Shown here piece by piece: positions 15,371 through 21,949 of a DNA stretch of 24,636 bases. Under the pieces are notes generated by a model. The model saw only the letters and a list, made by a program, of their open reading frames with translations, was not told the DNA's origin and ran no database searches. The position numbers and the translations under genes were made by a program. The stretch is from Candidatus Kaiserbacteria bacterium RIFCSPHIGHO2_01_FULL_58_22 (lineage in GTDB: Bacteria > Patescibacteriota > Minisyncoccia > Phycocordibacterales > UBA2100): positions 1 through 24,636 of the forward strand of contig MFLB01000042.1 of NCBI GenBank assembly GCA_001781445.1, written 5' to 3'. Numbering within the stretch: the first letter of the stretch is position 1; every line of letters begins with the position of its first letter.

Positions 15371-16354
15371 TTAGAGTTCGATCGCTTTGAAATCCGCGGG
15401 ACGCTTCGCGTACCACGCCTCGATCTCGGCGCGGGTGAGGAGTTTCGTTTGCGCGCCGATGCCTTGCACGACGGACGCCGCGTTGATGAGGCCGCGCAGG
15501 AGAGCCTCGTGCGGCGGAAGCCCGAGCGCGATGAAGGCGGTCGTCGTCGAGGCGGTCGCATCACCCGCCCCCGTGCGGTTTTTAGGAGGAGCTGGATCCG
15601 GATACATTGGCATGTGCCGCGCGCCGTTCCCATCCAAGATGTTGGAGCCTTCGGGCCCGTCGGTCACGACGACGATCTTCGGCCCGAGCGCGCGGAGTCC
15701 CTCCATCAATTTCCTCGCGTCGCTCTCTTTCGTCTTGAGGATTATCTGCGCCTCCTCTTTATTGCAAAAGAAAAGCTCCGTGACCGCGTAGACGTCTTTC
15801 AGCGCTTCGGCGCCAAGCTTGATCTGGAACGTGCCGGGCTGGAAGACAAGCTTGGTTTCGGGATGCTCGCGCGCGTAGCGTGCGACCTCGTGATGGAATT
15901 CCTCGGCGCTCTCGGAAATGGAGGAGAAGTAGAGGTATTTCGGCGGCTCGAAGTCGGCCGGCAGGTGATAATCGTAACTCTCGTGCTTGATGAGGATGGT
16001 GCGCTCGGCGCCGAACATCAGGACATAGTGGTAGTTGGTCTTTTTTCCTTTCTGTATCGTCACATACTCGTCCGCGACGCCCTGCTTCTTCAGCTGTTCG
16101 AGACAGCGCCTGCCGTTCTCGTCGTCGCCCATCCAGGTGACGAATGCGGAGGAAAGGCCGAGCTTTTTCGCGGCGACGGCGGCGTTGGCGGCGTTTCCCA
16201 CCGCCAGTATCTCGGTCACTTCTTCGTAGGGGACCTTGTCGCCGAAACGCACGCACAGCTCGCGCGTGCCGTGATACATATGTTCGTCCGCATCTTTCAG
16301 GCGTATGAAAGCGTCCGTCGTGATGTCGCCGACGGCGACGAAGTCGTATCTCAT
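15371..16354 (-). CDS. PfkB-family carbohydrate kinase
   Basis: The 327-residue protein begins MRYDFVAVGDITTDAF. It has the PfkB features VGNAANAAVAAKKLG near the N-terminus and RTGAGDATASTTTAFI near the C-terminus, where the Asp of GAGD is the catalytic base. Such kinases phosphorylate ribose, fructose phosphates, adenosine or similar substrates; the substrate cannot be told here. The ATG at 16354 is chosen over an upstream in-frame ATG (16411) because a TATACT element ends 6 nt before it. It is divergent from the bL25 gene. Confidence 0.88.
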   Translation of the reverse strand: MRYDFVAVGDITTDAFIRLKDADEHMYHGTRELCVRFGDKVPYEEVTEILAVGNAANAAVAAKKLGLSSAFVTWMGDDENGRRCLEQLKKQGVADEYVTIQKGKKTNYHYVLMFGAERTILIKHESYDYHLPADFEPPKYLYFSSISESAEEFHHEVARYAREHPETKLVFQPGTFQIKLGAEALKDVYAVTELFFCNKEEAQIILKTKESDARKLMEGLRALGPKIVVVTDGPEGSNILDGNGARHMPMYPDPAPPKNRTGAGDATASTTTAFIALGLPPHEALLRGLINAASVVQGIGAQTKLLTRAEIEAWYAKRPADFKAIEL

Positions 16355-16360
16355 GCGAGT

Positions 16361-16366
16361 AGTATA
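16361..16366 (-). promoter_or_regulatory. -10 element (TATACT) for PfkB kinase
   Basis: Read on the minus strand, TATACT ends 6 nt before the ATG at 16354. It lies 30 bp from the -10 of the divergent bL25 gene. Confidence 0.7.
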
Positions 16367-16394
16367 TCGTATATTTGTATCTTGTATCCCGTAT
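16362..16394 (+). repeat. GTAT-containing heptamer-like array in divergent promoter region
   Basis: GTAT recurs at 16362, 16369, 16377, 16384 and 16391, at steps of 7, 8, 7 and 7 nt (units like TTGTATC). The array fills the space between two divergent promoters and overlaps the -10 of the kinase gene. Confidence 0.6.
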
Positions 16395-16396
16395 GC

Positions 16397-16402
16397 TATC
16401 CT
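16397..16402 (+). promoter_or_regulatory. -10 element (TATCCT) for bL25
   Basis: TATCCT ends 7 nt before the ATG at 16410. A weak TTGTAT at 16375-16380, with a 16-nt spacer, could serve as -35. Confidence 0.6.
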
Positions 16403-16409
16403 GTCCGGC

Positions 16410-17078
16410 ATGTTGGCGCTTGAAATAACGCCGCGAGACGCGGATCAGTCCGTTGCCGCACTGCGGAAGCGCGGCGCGATTCCCGCCGTTTTCTACGGTC
16501 CCAAGGAGGAAGCGACCTCGATCTCCATCGACGCGCGCCAGCTCGAACATCTCTGGAAAAGGGCCGGGCAGACGTCCGTCGTCACCCTGAAGGGGGCGGG
16601 CGAGGACAAGGATGCCCTGATCCACGATGCCCAGTTCCATCCGGTCACGGGAAAACTGATGCACGTGGATTTTTACGTGCTCGAAAAAGGCAAGAAGGTG
16701 AAGGTCAAGGTCCCGCTCGAATTCGAGGGCGCCGCTCCAGCCGAGAAAGCCGGACACATCGTCGTGAAGGCGCTCCACGAGGTGGAGATCGAGGTCGCGC
16801 CCCATGAACTGCCTCACAGCCTCCCCGTCGCTCTCTCGAAGCTCGCCAACGTTGGCGACCACATCGTCGCCAAAGAGATCCCGCTTCCCGCGAGCGCGGC
16901 GCTCGTCACGCACGCGGACGACATCGTCGTTTCCGTAAAGGAATTCAAGGAGGAGAAAGAGGAGATAACTCCCGCTCCCGAGACCATCATCGGCGAAACA
17001 GCGAAGGCCGAAGGCGAGGCGGAAGGCGCTCCCGCCCCTGCGGAAAAATCCGAAAAATCCGAGAAGAAGGAAAAGTGA
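16410..17078 (+). CDS. rplY: Ribosomal protein bL25 (CTC form)
   Basis: The 222-residue protein has the N-terminal 5S-rRNA-binding L25 domain (LRKRGAIPAVFYGPKEE, then HPVTGKLMHVDFYVL) and the C-terminal beta domain of the longer general-stress CTC type, with VPLEFEGAAPAEKAGH. The tail is Glu/Lys/Ala-rich and ends EKSEKSEKKEK. The start is set by the TATCCT element 7 nt upstream. It opens a run of translation genes on this strand. Confidence 0.94.
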   Translation: MLALEITPRDADQSVAALRKRGAIPAVFYGPKEEATSISIDARQLEHLWKRAGQTSVVTLKGAGEDKDALIHDAQFHPVTGKLMHVDFYVLEKGKKVKVKVPLEFEGAAPAEKAGHIVVKALHEVEIEVAPHELPHSLPVALSKLANVGDHIVAKEIPLPASAALVTHADDIVVSVKEFKEEKEEITPAPETIIGETAKAEGEAEGAPAPAEKSEKSEKKEK

Positions 17079-17083
17079 ATCCT

Positions 17084-17114
17084 GCCGCGCTTCATGAATG
17101 CGCTCTCGCGCGGC
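17084..17114 (+). terminator. Weak GC hairpin after bL25
   Basis: GCCGCGC (17084-17090) can pair with GCGCGGC (17108-17114) across a 17-nt loop. No T-run follows, so terminator activity is uncertain. Confidence 0.3.
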
Positions 17115-17123
17115 GGCTGGAGT

Positions 17124-17132
17124 TGATATACT
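17124..17132 (+). promoter_or_regulatory. Extended -10 (TGaTATACT) for the lytic transglycosylase gene
   Basis: TG-A-TATACT is followed by 6 nt and the ATG at 17139. It is identical in sequence to the gap promoter element. Confidence 0.75.
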
Positions 17133-17138
17133 TGCCGG

Positions 17139-18443
17139 ATGGATTCCGTGCGAAATGCGGCGATCGCTCTCGCGTTTGCGTGCGCGCTCGCTCTCGCCGC
17201 GCTCGCTTTCCTTCCGGCGCGCTCGCTCGCCGAGACAGTGCAGGAGCGGCGCGCGCGCCTCGAAGCCCAACTTGCCGTGATAGAGCAGGACATCGCGGAA
17301 AAGCGCGGCGTTCTTTCCGAAAAACAGCGCGAGCGCACCTCGCTCGAGCGCGACATCGCGATCCTCGATAATCAGATCGCGGTCGCGCAGAAGCAGATCA
17401 AGCACCGCGATCTCACGATCTCGAAGATACGGGACGATATCGGCGAGAAAAAGGTCGCGATAACGGAGGTCGACAGGAAAGCGACGCGTAGCGAACAGTC
17501 GCTCGCCCAGCTCATCCGCCGCACGCGAGAGATAGACGACACGTCGCTCGCCGAACTCGTGCTTGCGGGAACCCTCTCCGACCTTTTTCAGGACATCGAC
17601 AACTTCGAGATGCTCCAGCGCGATCTGGACCGCTCGTTCGACGAGATGGCCCTGCTTCGCTCCGATCTCTCCGCCCGCAAGCAGGCGCTGGAGGGTAAGC
17701 AGAGCGAGGAGGAACAGCTCCGGCGCATTCAGGTGCTCGAGAAGCAGACGATCGAGAAGAAGGAAAAGGAAAAACAGAGCATTCTTTCGGTGACGAAGGG
17801 TGAGGAAAGGGCGTACCAGCAGTTGATAGCGGAGAGGGAAAAGCAGGCCGCGACGATCAGGGCGGCGCTCTTCGACCTGCGCGATTCGAAGGCGATCTCG
17901 TTCGGAGCCGCGTACCAGTACGCCGCAGAGGCGTCGGCCAGAACCGGCGTCCGTCCCGCGCTCATCCTCGCCATTTTGCGCGAAGAATCGAATCTCGGAG
18001 AAAATGTCGGCACGGGGAATTGGAAGACCGACATGCACCCGACGCGCGATCAGCCCGTCTTTGCGGTCCTGATGGCCGAGCTCGGCCTCGATCCCGACAC
18101 GATGCCAGTCTCGCGAAAACCTTCGTACGGCTGGGGGGGCGCGATGGGGCCGGCGCAGTTCATCCCCTCCACGTGGGCGCTCTACAAAGACCGCATCGCG
18201 AAAATAACGAGCGAGAATCCGCCGAACCCGTGGACGGCGCGCACCGCCATATTCGCTTCCGCGCTCCTCATGGCCGACAACGGCGCCGACGGAGGCACGC
18301 GCGAATCCGAACGGCTCGCGGCCCTGCGTTATTTTGCCGGCTGGGCAAATGCGAAAAAGGCCGCGTACGCTTTCTATGGCGACGACGTGATGGATTTTGC
18401 CGACGAGTACCAACGCAACATCGACATTCTTGAGGGCCGCTAG
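17139..18443 (+). CDS. Secreted coiled-coil protein with lytic transglycosylase domain
   Basis: The 434-residue protein starts with a signal peptide or membrane anchor (hydrophobic A8 to about L25). A long charged coiled coil (about 32-245) resembles the EnvC/FtsX-partner type. The C-terminal domain has LAILREESNLG, with Glu283 the likely catalytic acid, and GAMGPAQFIPSTWALY, the signature of MltB-like lytic transglycosylases, which cleave peptidoglycan. The coiled coil probably controls or positions the enzyme, by analogy with other cell-separation hydrolases. It has its own promoter between translation genes. Confidence 0.85.
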   Translation: MDSVRNAAIALAFACALALAALAFLPARSLAETVQERRARLEAQLAVIEQDIAEKRGVLSEKQRERTSLERDIAILDNQIAVAQKQIKHRDLTISKIRDDIGEKKVAITEVDRKATRSEQSLAQLIRRTREIDDTSLAELVLAGTLSDLFQDIDNFEMLQRDLDRSFDEMALLRSDLSARKQALEGKQSEEEQLRRIQVLEKQTIEKKEKEKQSILSVTKGEERAYQQLIAEREKQAATIRAALFDLRDSKAISFGAAYQYAAEASARTGVRPALILAILREESNLGENVGTGNWKTDMHPTRDQPVFAVLMAELGLDPDTMPVSRKPSYGWGGAMGPAQFIPSTWALYKDRIAKITSENPPNPWTARTAIFASALLMADNGADGGTRESERLAALRYFAGWANAKKAAYAFYGDDVMDFADEYQRNIDILEGR

Positions 18444-18444
18444 C

Positions 18445-18474
18445 CTATTTGATTGTGTGCACAGGTGAACAAAT
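18445..18474 (+). repeat. 30-bp inverted repeat, left copy
   Basis: This stretch matches the reverse complement of 19105-19134 at 25 of 30 positions; the inner 20 bases match at 18. It contains the palindrome TGTGCACA and lies just upstream of the presumed promoter of the PaaX/Cas2-like gene. Confidence 0.75.
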
Positions 18475-18490
18475 ATCCAATACCATGCGA

Positions 18491-18496
18491 TATGCT
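18491..18496 (+). promoter_or_regulatory. -10 element (TATGCT) for PaaX/Cas2-like gene
   Basis: TATGCT ends 7 nt before the ATG at 18504 and overlaps an in-frame ATG at 18492, which favours 18504 as the start. Confidence 0.5.
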
Positions 18497-18503
18497 TCAT
18501 GGA

Positions 18504-19091
18504 ATGAACGGGGAGAGAGGCAAGAGAGACCTGTTTGACATTCGGACCGGAAAGGAGTTGCTTGTCGCACTGCTCTTGGGAGGCGGCATGTTAACGCTTA
18601 TGGGCACGGCTCCGTGGTTGCTGGCGGCGGGAATTCCGGCCGCAATGATGCTGAAAGACTCCCCCAAGAACCGTCGGAAGCTAAGTTACTCTTGGTGGTA
18701 CGCGAAGAAGCGGAAATATATTTCGGCAGTGCCGAGGAGCGGAAAGACGCTCATCGAATTGACCGAGGAAGGCAAGCGCGTTGCCGCCATGCATCTCCTG
18801 AAAATGAGGGCGCACCAGGCAAGCCGTCCGAAGACGTGGGATAGAAAATGGCGCCTGATCCTCTTCGATGTGTCTATGGAAGATCATCTCAAACGGAATG
18901 CCTTTCGGCATCTCATCAAGCGCCTCGGTGCGATCAAATTACAACAGAGCGTGTGGATATATCCCCATGATTGCTCCGAAGAAATATCGTTTCTCGTGAA
19001 GGTGCTCGGTTTTGACGAGAGGCAGGTTCGCGTCGTTGTCGCGGAAACCATAGGGGACGATAGGGCGTTTCGTCGGCATTACAAAGTGTAG
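18504..19091 (+). CDS. PaaX/Cas2-like protein with hydrophobic N-terminus
   Basis: The 195-residue protein has a hydrophobic N-terminal stretch (about 19-50). Next is a segment like the wing of a winged helix (YAKKRKYISAV, then TLIELTEEGKRVA, 66-94). A Cas2-like ferredoxin-fold domain follows (112-180) with WRLILFDVS (Asp122) and LGAIKLQQSVWIYPHD. This order recalls the PaaX regulator family and a group common in CPR genomes; these are often labelled Cas2, but no CRISPR array or cas1 is present. A DNA-binding or regulatory role is more likely than CRISPR adaptation. The 5' boundary is uncertain (TTG 18453, ATG 18492 or 18504). A 30-bp inverted repeat flanks the gene. Confidence 0.75.
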   Translation: MNGERGKRDLFDIRTGKELLVALLLGGGMLTLMGTAPWLLAAGIPAAMMLKDSPKNRRKLSYSWWYAKKRKYISAVPRSGKTLIELTEEGKRVAAMHLLKMRAHQASRPKTWDRKWRLILFDVSMEDHLKRNAFRHLIKRLGAIKLQQSVWIYPHDCSEEISFLVKVLGFDERQVRVVVAETIGDDRAFRRHYKV

Positions 19092-19094
19092 GGC

Positions 19095-19134
19095 TGTATG
19101 AGGATTTGTTCAGCTGTGCATACATTCATACAGA
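19095..19134. repeat. Perfect 8-bp inverted repeat downstream of PaaX/Cas2-like gene
   Basis: CTGTATGA (19095-19102) and TCATACAG (19127-19134) are perfect reverse complements around a 24-nt loop. They enclose most of the right copy of the 30-bp repeat. The rest of the gap to bL31 (19135-19240) shows no clear gene. Confidence 0.55.
19105..19134 (-). repeat. 30-bp inverted repeat, right copy
   Basis: Its reverse complement matches 18445-18474 at 25 of 30 positions (inner core GTATGCACAGCTGAACAAAT, 18 of 20). It begins 13 nt after the stop of the PaaX/Cas2-like gene. Confidence 0.75.
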
Positions 19135-19244
19135 TATGAACGTCGGTATTCGCGGGCGTTCGCGCGTCCAAGATGCCGGCGCCATCAGGGGCGGCACGAT
19201 GCTCGCGCATACACTCGTTCCTTGCGGGCGTCTCATTTTTGGTG

Positions 19245-19250
19245 TAGAAA
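19245..19250 (+). promoter_or_regulatory. -10 element (TAGAAA) for bL31
   Basis: TG-TAGAAA ends 7 nt before the ATG at 19258. It is weaker than the others but has the same spacing. Confidence 0.5.
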
Positions 19251-19257
19251 TGGCTGG

Positions 19258-19524
19258 ATGAAAAAGGAGATACATCCCAAGGATTATCGGCCGGTCATTT
19301 TCGAGGATTCCACGAGCGGGAAGCGTTTTTTGATCGCCTCGACGGTCGCGACGACGAAGACCGACACGTGGGACGGAAAGAAATACCCCGTGTTCAATGT
19401 CGAGATCTCCAGCGCATCGCACCCGTTCTACACGGGGCTGGCAAAGACCATCGACACCGCGGGCCGCGTCGAGAAGTTCAAGAAGCGGGCCGCCGCGGCG
19501 AGAACCTCAAAGTCGAAGAAATAA
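19258..19524 (+). CDS. rpmE2: Ribosomal protein bL31, type B
   Basis: The 88-residue protein begins MKKEIHPKDYRPVIFEDS and contains KRFLIASTVATTKT, YPVFNVEISSASHPFYTG and DTAGRVEKFKKR. It lacks the zinc-binding cysteines, so it is the zinc-free type B form. L31 bridges the 50S and 30S subunits. The start at 19258 is set by similarity and by the upstream -10 element rather than the earlier ATG at 19222. A strong GC hairpin follows 10 nt after the stop. Confidence 0.94.
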   Translation: MKKEIHPKDYRPVIFEDSTSGKRFLIASTVATTKTDTWDGKKYPVFNVEISSASHPFYTGLAKTIDTAGRVEKFKKRAAAARTSKSKK

Positions 19525-19534
19525 CGATACTCAA

Positions 19535-19566
19535 AGCGCCGCCCCACCCTGGCGCGGGGCGGCGCT
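19535..19566 (+). terminator. Strong GC hairpin overlapping the prfA promoter
   Basis: AGCGCCGCCCC (19535-19545) pairs perfectly with GGGGCGGCGCT (19556-19566) around a 10-nt loop, an 11-bp stem. No T-run follows. Its last base is the first base of the TATACT element of prfA, so the -35 region of that promoter lies in the stem. Confidence 0.7.
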
Positions 19567-19571
19567 ATACT
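19566..19571 (+). promoter_or_regulatory. -10 element (TATACT) for prfA
   Basis: TATACT ends 6 nt before the ATG at 19578, fixing a start that gives an RF1 lacking part of the usual N-terminus. Confidence 0.7.
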
Positions 19572-19577
19572 TATGCT

Positions 19578-20555
19578 ATGAACGGACAGAAACTCAACCC
19601 ATTAGAGTACGGCGACGACCATCGCGTGTCGTATCTCGTTGAGGAATGGAAACGTCTCACGCAGGCGGAGATGGATGCGCAGGAGCTAACGGAAGTCGAT
19701 CCGTCGATGAAAGCGCTTGCTGAAAAAGAGCTCGAAGACATCACTCTCCAAAAAAATGCGCTCCTCGCGCAAATAGAGTCTGTCGTCGGCAAGGAAAACG
19801 AACGCGAGTGGCCCAACGAAATTGTCTTGGAAGTGCGGGCCGGCGTGGGAGGCGACGAAGCCGCGCTCTTCGCCGAAGAACTCGCGCAGATGTATCTGAA
19901 GTACGCCGAAGCGCGCGGATGGCGGCGCAGGCCGCTCGAAGAATCGCACTCGGCGCTCGGCGGCTACAAGGAGGCGCAATTCGAGATCAAGGGAGAAAAT
20001 TGCTATCGCGAGCTCCGGTTCGAAACGGGCATCCACCGCGTCCAGCGCATACCGGCGACGGAAAAGCAGGGCCGCATCCACACTTCGACCGCCTCCGTCG
20101 CCATTCTCCCCATCTACAAGCGCACGAAGGTGGAGATCAATCCGGGCGACCTCGAGATAGAAACCTCGCGTTCGGGAGGCGCGGGCGGGCAGAACGTCAA
20201 CAAAGTGGAAACGGCGGTGCGCATCGTGCACAAGCCGACCGGCATCGACGTGAAGTGCACCTCGGAGCGCTCGCAGGCGCAAAACAAGGAGAAGGCGATG
20301 AAGCTCCTCGCGAGCAAGCTTCAGCAGGCGCAGGACGAGGCGGCGGACCGCGCGCGCGCCGCGGAGCGCAAGGCGCAGGTGGGCACCGGCGACCGCTCGG
20401 AGAAGATACGCACCTACAATTTCCCGCAAGACCGCATAACAGACCACCGCATCAAGGAATCGTGGTCGAATATCGCACGGGTGATGTCCGGCGGCATCGG
20501 GCCTATACTCGATGCGCTTCGGAAAGCCGAAGAAGAAAATTCTGTTGCGGGATAA
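19578..20555 (+). CDS. prfA: Peptide chain release factor 1
   Basis: The 325-residue class I release factor reads UAA and UAG. The stop-recognition tripeptide Pro159-Ala-Thr161 in RIPATEKQGRIHTS identifies RF1 rather than RF2, which has SPF. The catalytic Gly203-Gly204-Gln205 is in GAGGQNVNKVETAVR. It is about 35 residues shorter than the Escherichia coli protein, mainly at the N-terminus. Many genes here end in TGA, so an RF2 must be encoded elsewhere. rpsB follows 25 nt downstream with its own -10 element. Confidence 0.96.
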   Translation: MNGQKLNPLEYGDDHRVSYLVEEWKRLTQAEMDAQELTEVDPSMKALAEKELEDITLQKNALLAQIESVVGKENEREWPNEIVLEVRAGVGGDEAALFAEELAQMYLKYAEARGWRRRPLEESHSALGGYKEAQFEIKGENCYRELRFETGIHRVQRIPATEKQGRIHTSTASVAILPIYKRTKVEINPGDLEIETSRSGGAGGQNVNKVETAVRIVHKPTGIDVKCTSERSQAQNKEKAMKLLASKLQQAQDEAADRARAAERKAQVGTGDRSEKIRTYNFPQDRITDHRIKESWSNIARVMSGGIGPILDALRKAEEENSVAG

Positions 20556-20564
20556 CTCCGCATT

Positions 20565-20573
20565 TGTTAGTAT
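20565..20573 (+). promoter_or_regulatory. Extended -10 (TGtTAGTAT) for rpsB
   Basis: TG-T-TAGTAT is followed by 7 nt and the ATG at 20581. Confidence 0.7.
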
Positions 20574-20580
20574 CTTCCGA

Positions 20581-21291
20581 ATGCTTGCTGATATACAAAC
20601 GCTCTTCGACGCCGGCGCGCATTTCGCGCTTCCGCGCTCGCGCCGCCATCCGAGCGCTTCTTTGTACCTCTTCGGCACGAAAGACCGGACCGACATATTC
20701 GACCTGGAGGAGACCGAACGCCGCCTCGAGGCGGCGCGCGCGTTCGTCCGCTCGCTTTCCGGAAAAAGCCTCTTGTTCGTGGGCGGCAAGCACGAAGCGG
20801 TCGAGGCCGTGAAGGCGGCGGCCGCGAAGGCGGGCGCGCCCTATGTCGCCGGCCGGTGGATCGGAGGCACGCTCACTAACTTCAAGAATATCCGCAAGCG
20901 CATCGACCGCCTGCAAAAGCTCATGGATGAGCGCGAACGGGGCGAGCTGGAAAAGTACACCAAGCGCGAGCGCCTGCTCATCGACAGGGAGATCGACGAG
21001 CTTTTGGCGCGCTTCGGCGGGCTCGTGAGCATGGCCGAACTCCCCGGCGCGCTCTTCGTCGTCGACACGCGCCACGAAGACACGGCGGTCAGGGAAGCGA
21101 ACCAGCTCGGCATCCCCGTCGTCGGCCTTGCGAGCTCTGATTGCGATTTCTCGCTCGTCCAGTATCCCGTTCCCGCGAACGACACCTCCGTGAAGAGCGT
21201 GCGTCTCGTGTGCGGAGAGATCGCGGATGCATATCTAGAGAGTAAAAAGTCCGAGATCCGAGATCCGAAATCCGAAAAAAAGGAACCTTGA
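20581..21291 (+). CDS. rpsB: Ribosomal protein uS2
   Basis: The 236-residue S2 starts MLADIQTLFDAGAHFALPRS and contains LLFVGGKHEAVEAV, GRWIGGTLTNFKNIRKRI and the C-terminal NQLGIPVVGLASSDCD with PVPANDTS. The usual zinc or GHQ residues after HF are changed (ALPRS). The tail (KSEIRDPKSEKKEP) is encoded by a heptamer repeat array (21249-21276) and is probably a late addition. The start follows a clear -10. It pairs with tsf downstream, as in most bacteria. Confidence 0.95.
   Translation: MLADIQTLFDAGAHFALPRSRRHPSASLYLFGTKDRTDIFDLEETERRLEAARAFVRSLSGKSLLFVGGKHEAVEAVKAAAAKAGAPYVAGRWIGGTLTNFKNIRKRIDRLQKLMDERERGELEKYTKRERLLIDREIDELLARFGGLVSMAELPGALFVVDTRHEDTAVREANQLGIPVVGLASSDCDFSLVQYPVPANDTSVKSVRLVCGEIADAYLESKKSEIRDPKSEKKEP
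21249..21276 (+). repeat. Heptamer repeat array (ATCCGAR x4) in rpsB 3' end
   Basis: Units GTCCGAG, ATCCGAG, ATCCGAA and ATCCGAA are in the coding sequence of the S2 tail. A degenerate inverted partner lies at 21322-21349. Confidence 0.7.
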
Positions 21292-21321
21292 ATTTTTCTC
21301 ACATTTCGAGATTCAAGCCTT

Positions 21322-21349
21322 TTCGCATTTCGTGCTTCGTGCCTCGGAT
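21322..21349 (-). repeat. Heptamer repeat array, inverted partner, before tsf
   Basis: Read on the minus strand the units are ATCCGAG, GCACGAA, GCACGAA and ATGCGAA. ATCCGAG is shared with 21249-21276. The array ends 1 nt before the tsf extended -10. Confidence 0.6.
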
Positions 21350-21350
21350 T

Positions 21351-21359
21351 TGTTAGAAT
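21351..21359 (+). promoter_or_regulatory. Extended -10 (TGtTAGAAT) for tsf
   Basis: TG-T-TAGAAT is followed by 7 nt and the ATG at 21367; it closely resembles the rpsB element. Confidence 0.75.
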
Positions 21360-21366
21360 AGCACGT

Positions 21367-21948
21367 ATGGCCGTATCTAATGATCTGAAAAGGCTCCGTG
21401 AAGAGACGGGCGTTTCCGTCATGCAGTGCAAAAAGGCGCTCGAGGAGGCTGGCGGCAACATCGAGAAGGCGAAGATCATCCTGCGCAAGGCGAGCGTGTC
21501 GATCGCGTCCAAAAAGGCCGATCGCGCCCTCCGCGCCGGCGTCGCGGCGGCGTACACCCACGCGGGAGGAAGCGTCGTGGGTGCGGTCGTTCTCGCCTGC
21601 GAGACCGATTTCGTCTCGAAAACGCAAGAGTTCGGGAAACTCGCCTACGAGCTCGCCATGCACGTTGCGGCGATGGACCCTGTCTTCCGCTCGCGCGAAG
21701 ACATTACGGAAGCCGATCTGAAAACGGCGCGGGAGGTGTTCGAGAAGGAAGCGGAGAGCGTGCCGGAAGCCGCCCGGCCTAAAGCCATGCAGGGAAAGAT
21801 CGACAAGTATCTTTCGGAACGGGTGCTTCTCGAACAACCCTACGTGAAAGACCATTCGATCACGATCCGCGGGCTCCTGGACGCCGCCGTGCAGAAATTC
21901 GGCGAGAAGGTGGAGATCGTGCGCTTCGAGCGGCTGTCGGTCAAATAG
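21367..21948 (+). CDS. tsf: Elongation factor Ts
   Basis: The 193-residue nucleotide exchange factor for EF-Tu has the N-terminal UBA-like helix region LREETGVSVMQCKKALEEA, followed by GGNIEKAKIILRKA, and the core ACETDFVSKTQEFGKLAYEL. It is a short form, about 90 residues less than in Escherichia coli, as in many CPR and some other bacteria. Its start follows a TGtTAGAAT element. The next gene begins 1 nt after the TAG stop. Confidence 0.96.
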   Translation: MAVSNDLKRLREETGVSVMQCKKALEEAGGNIEKAKIILRKASVSIASKKADRALRAGVAAAYTHAGGSVVGAVVLACETDFVSKTQEFGKLAYELAMHVAAMDPVFRSREDITEADLKTAREVFEKEAESVPEAARPKAMQGKIDKYLSERVLLEQPYVKDHSITIRGLLDAAVQKFGEKVEIVRFERLSVK

Positions 21949-21949
21949 T

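Noticed and set aside
15759..18500. 913-codon open frame on the minus strand
   Set aside because: It runs antisense through the bL25 and transglycosylase genes and partly through the PfkB gene in another frame. Its composition (Arg, Leu and Glu-rich, no domains) is that of a GC-rich shadow frame.
18504..19091. CRISPR-Cas locus because of the Cas2-like domain
   Set aside because: No repeat-spacer array and no cas1 or effector gene is present. The N-terminal wing and hydrophobic segment fit the PaaX-like family better.
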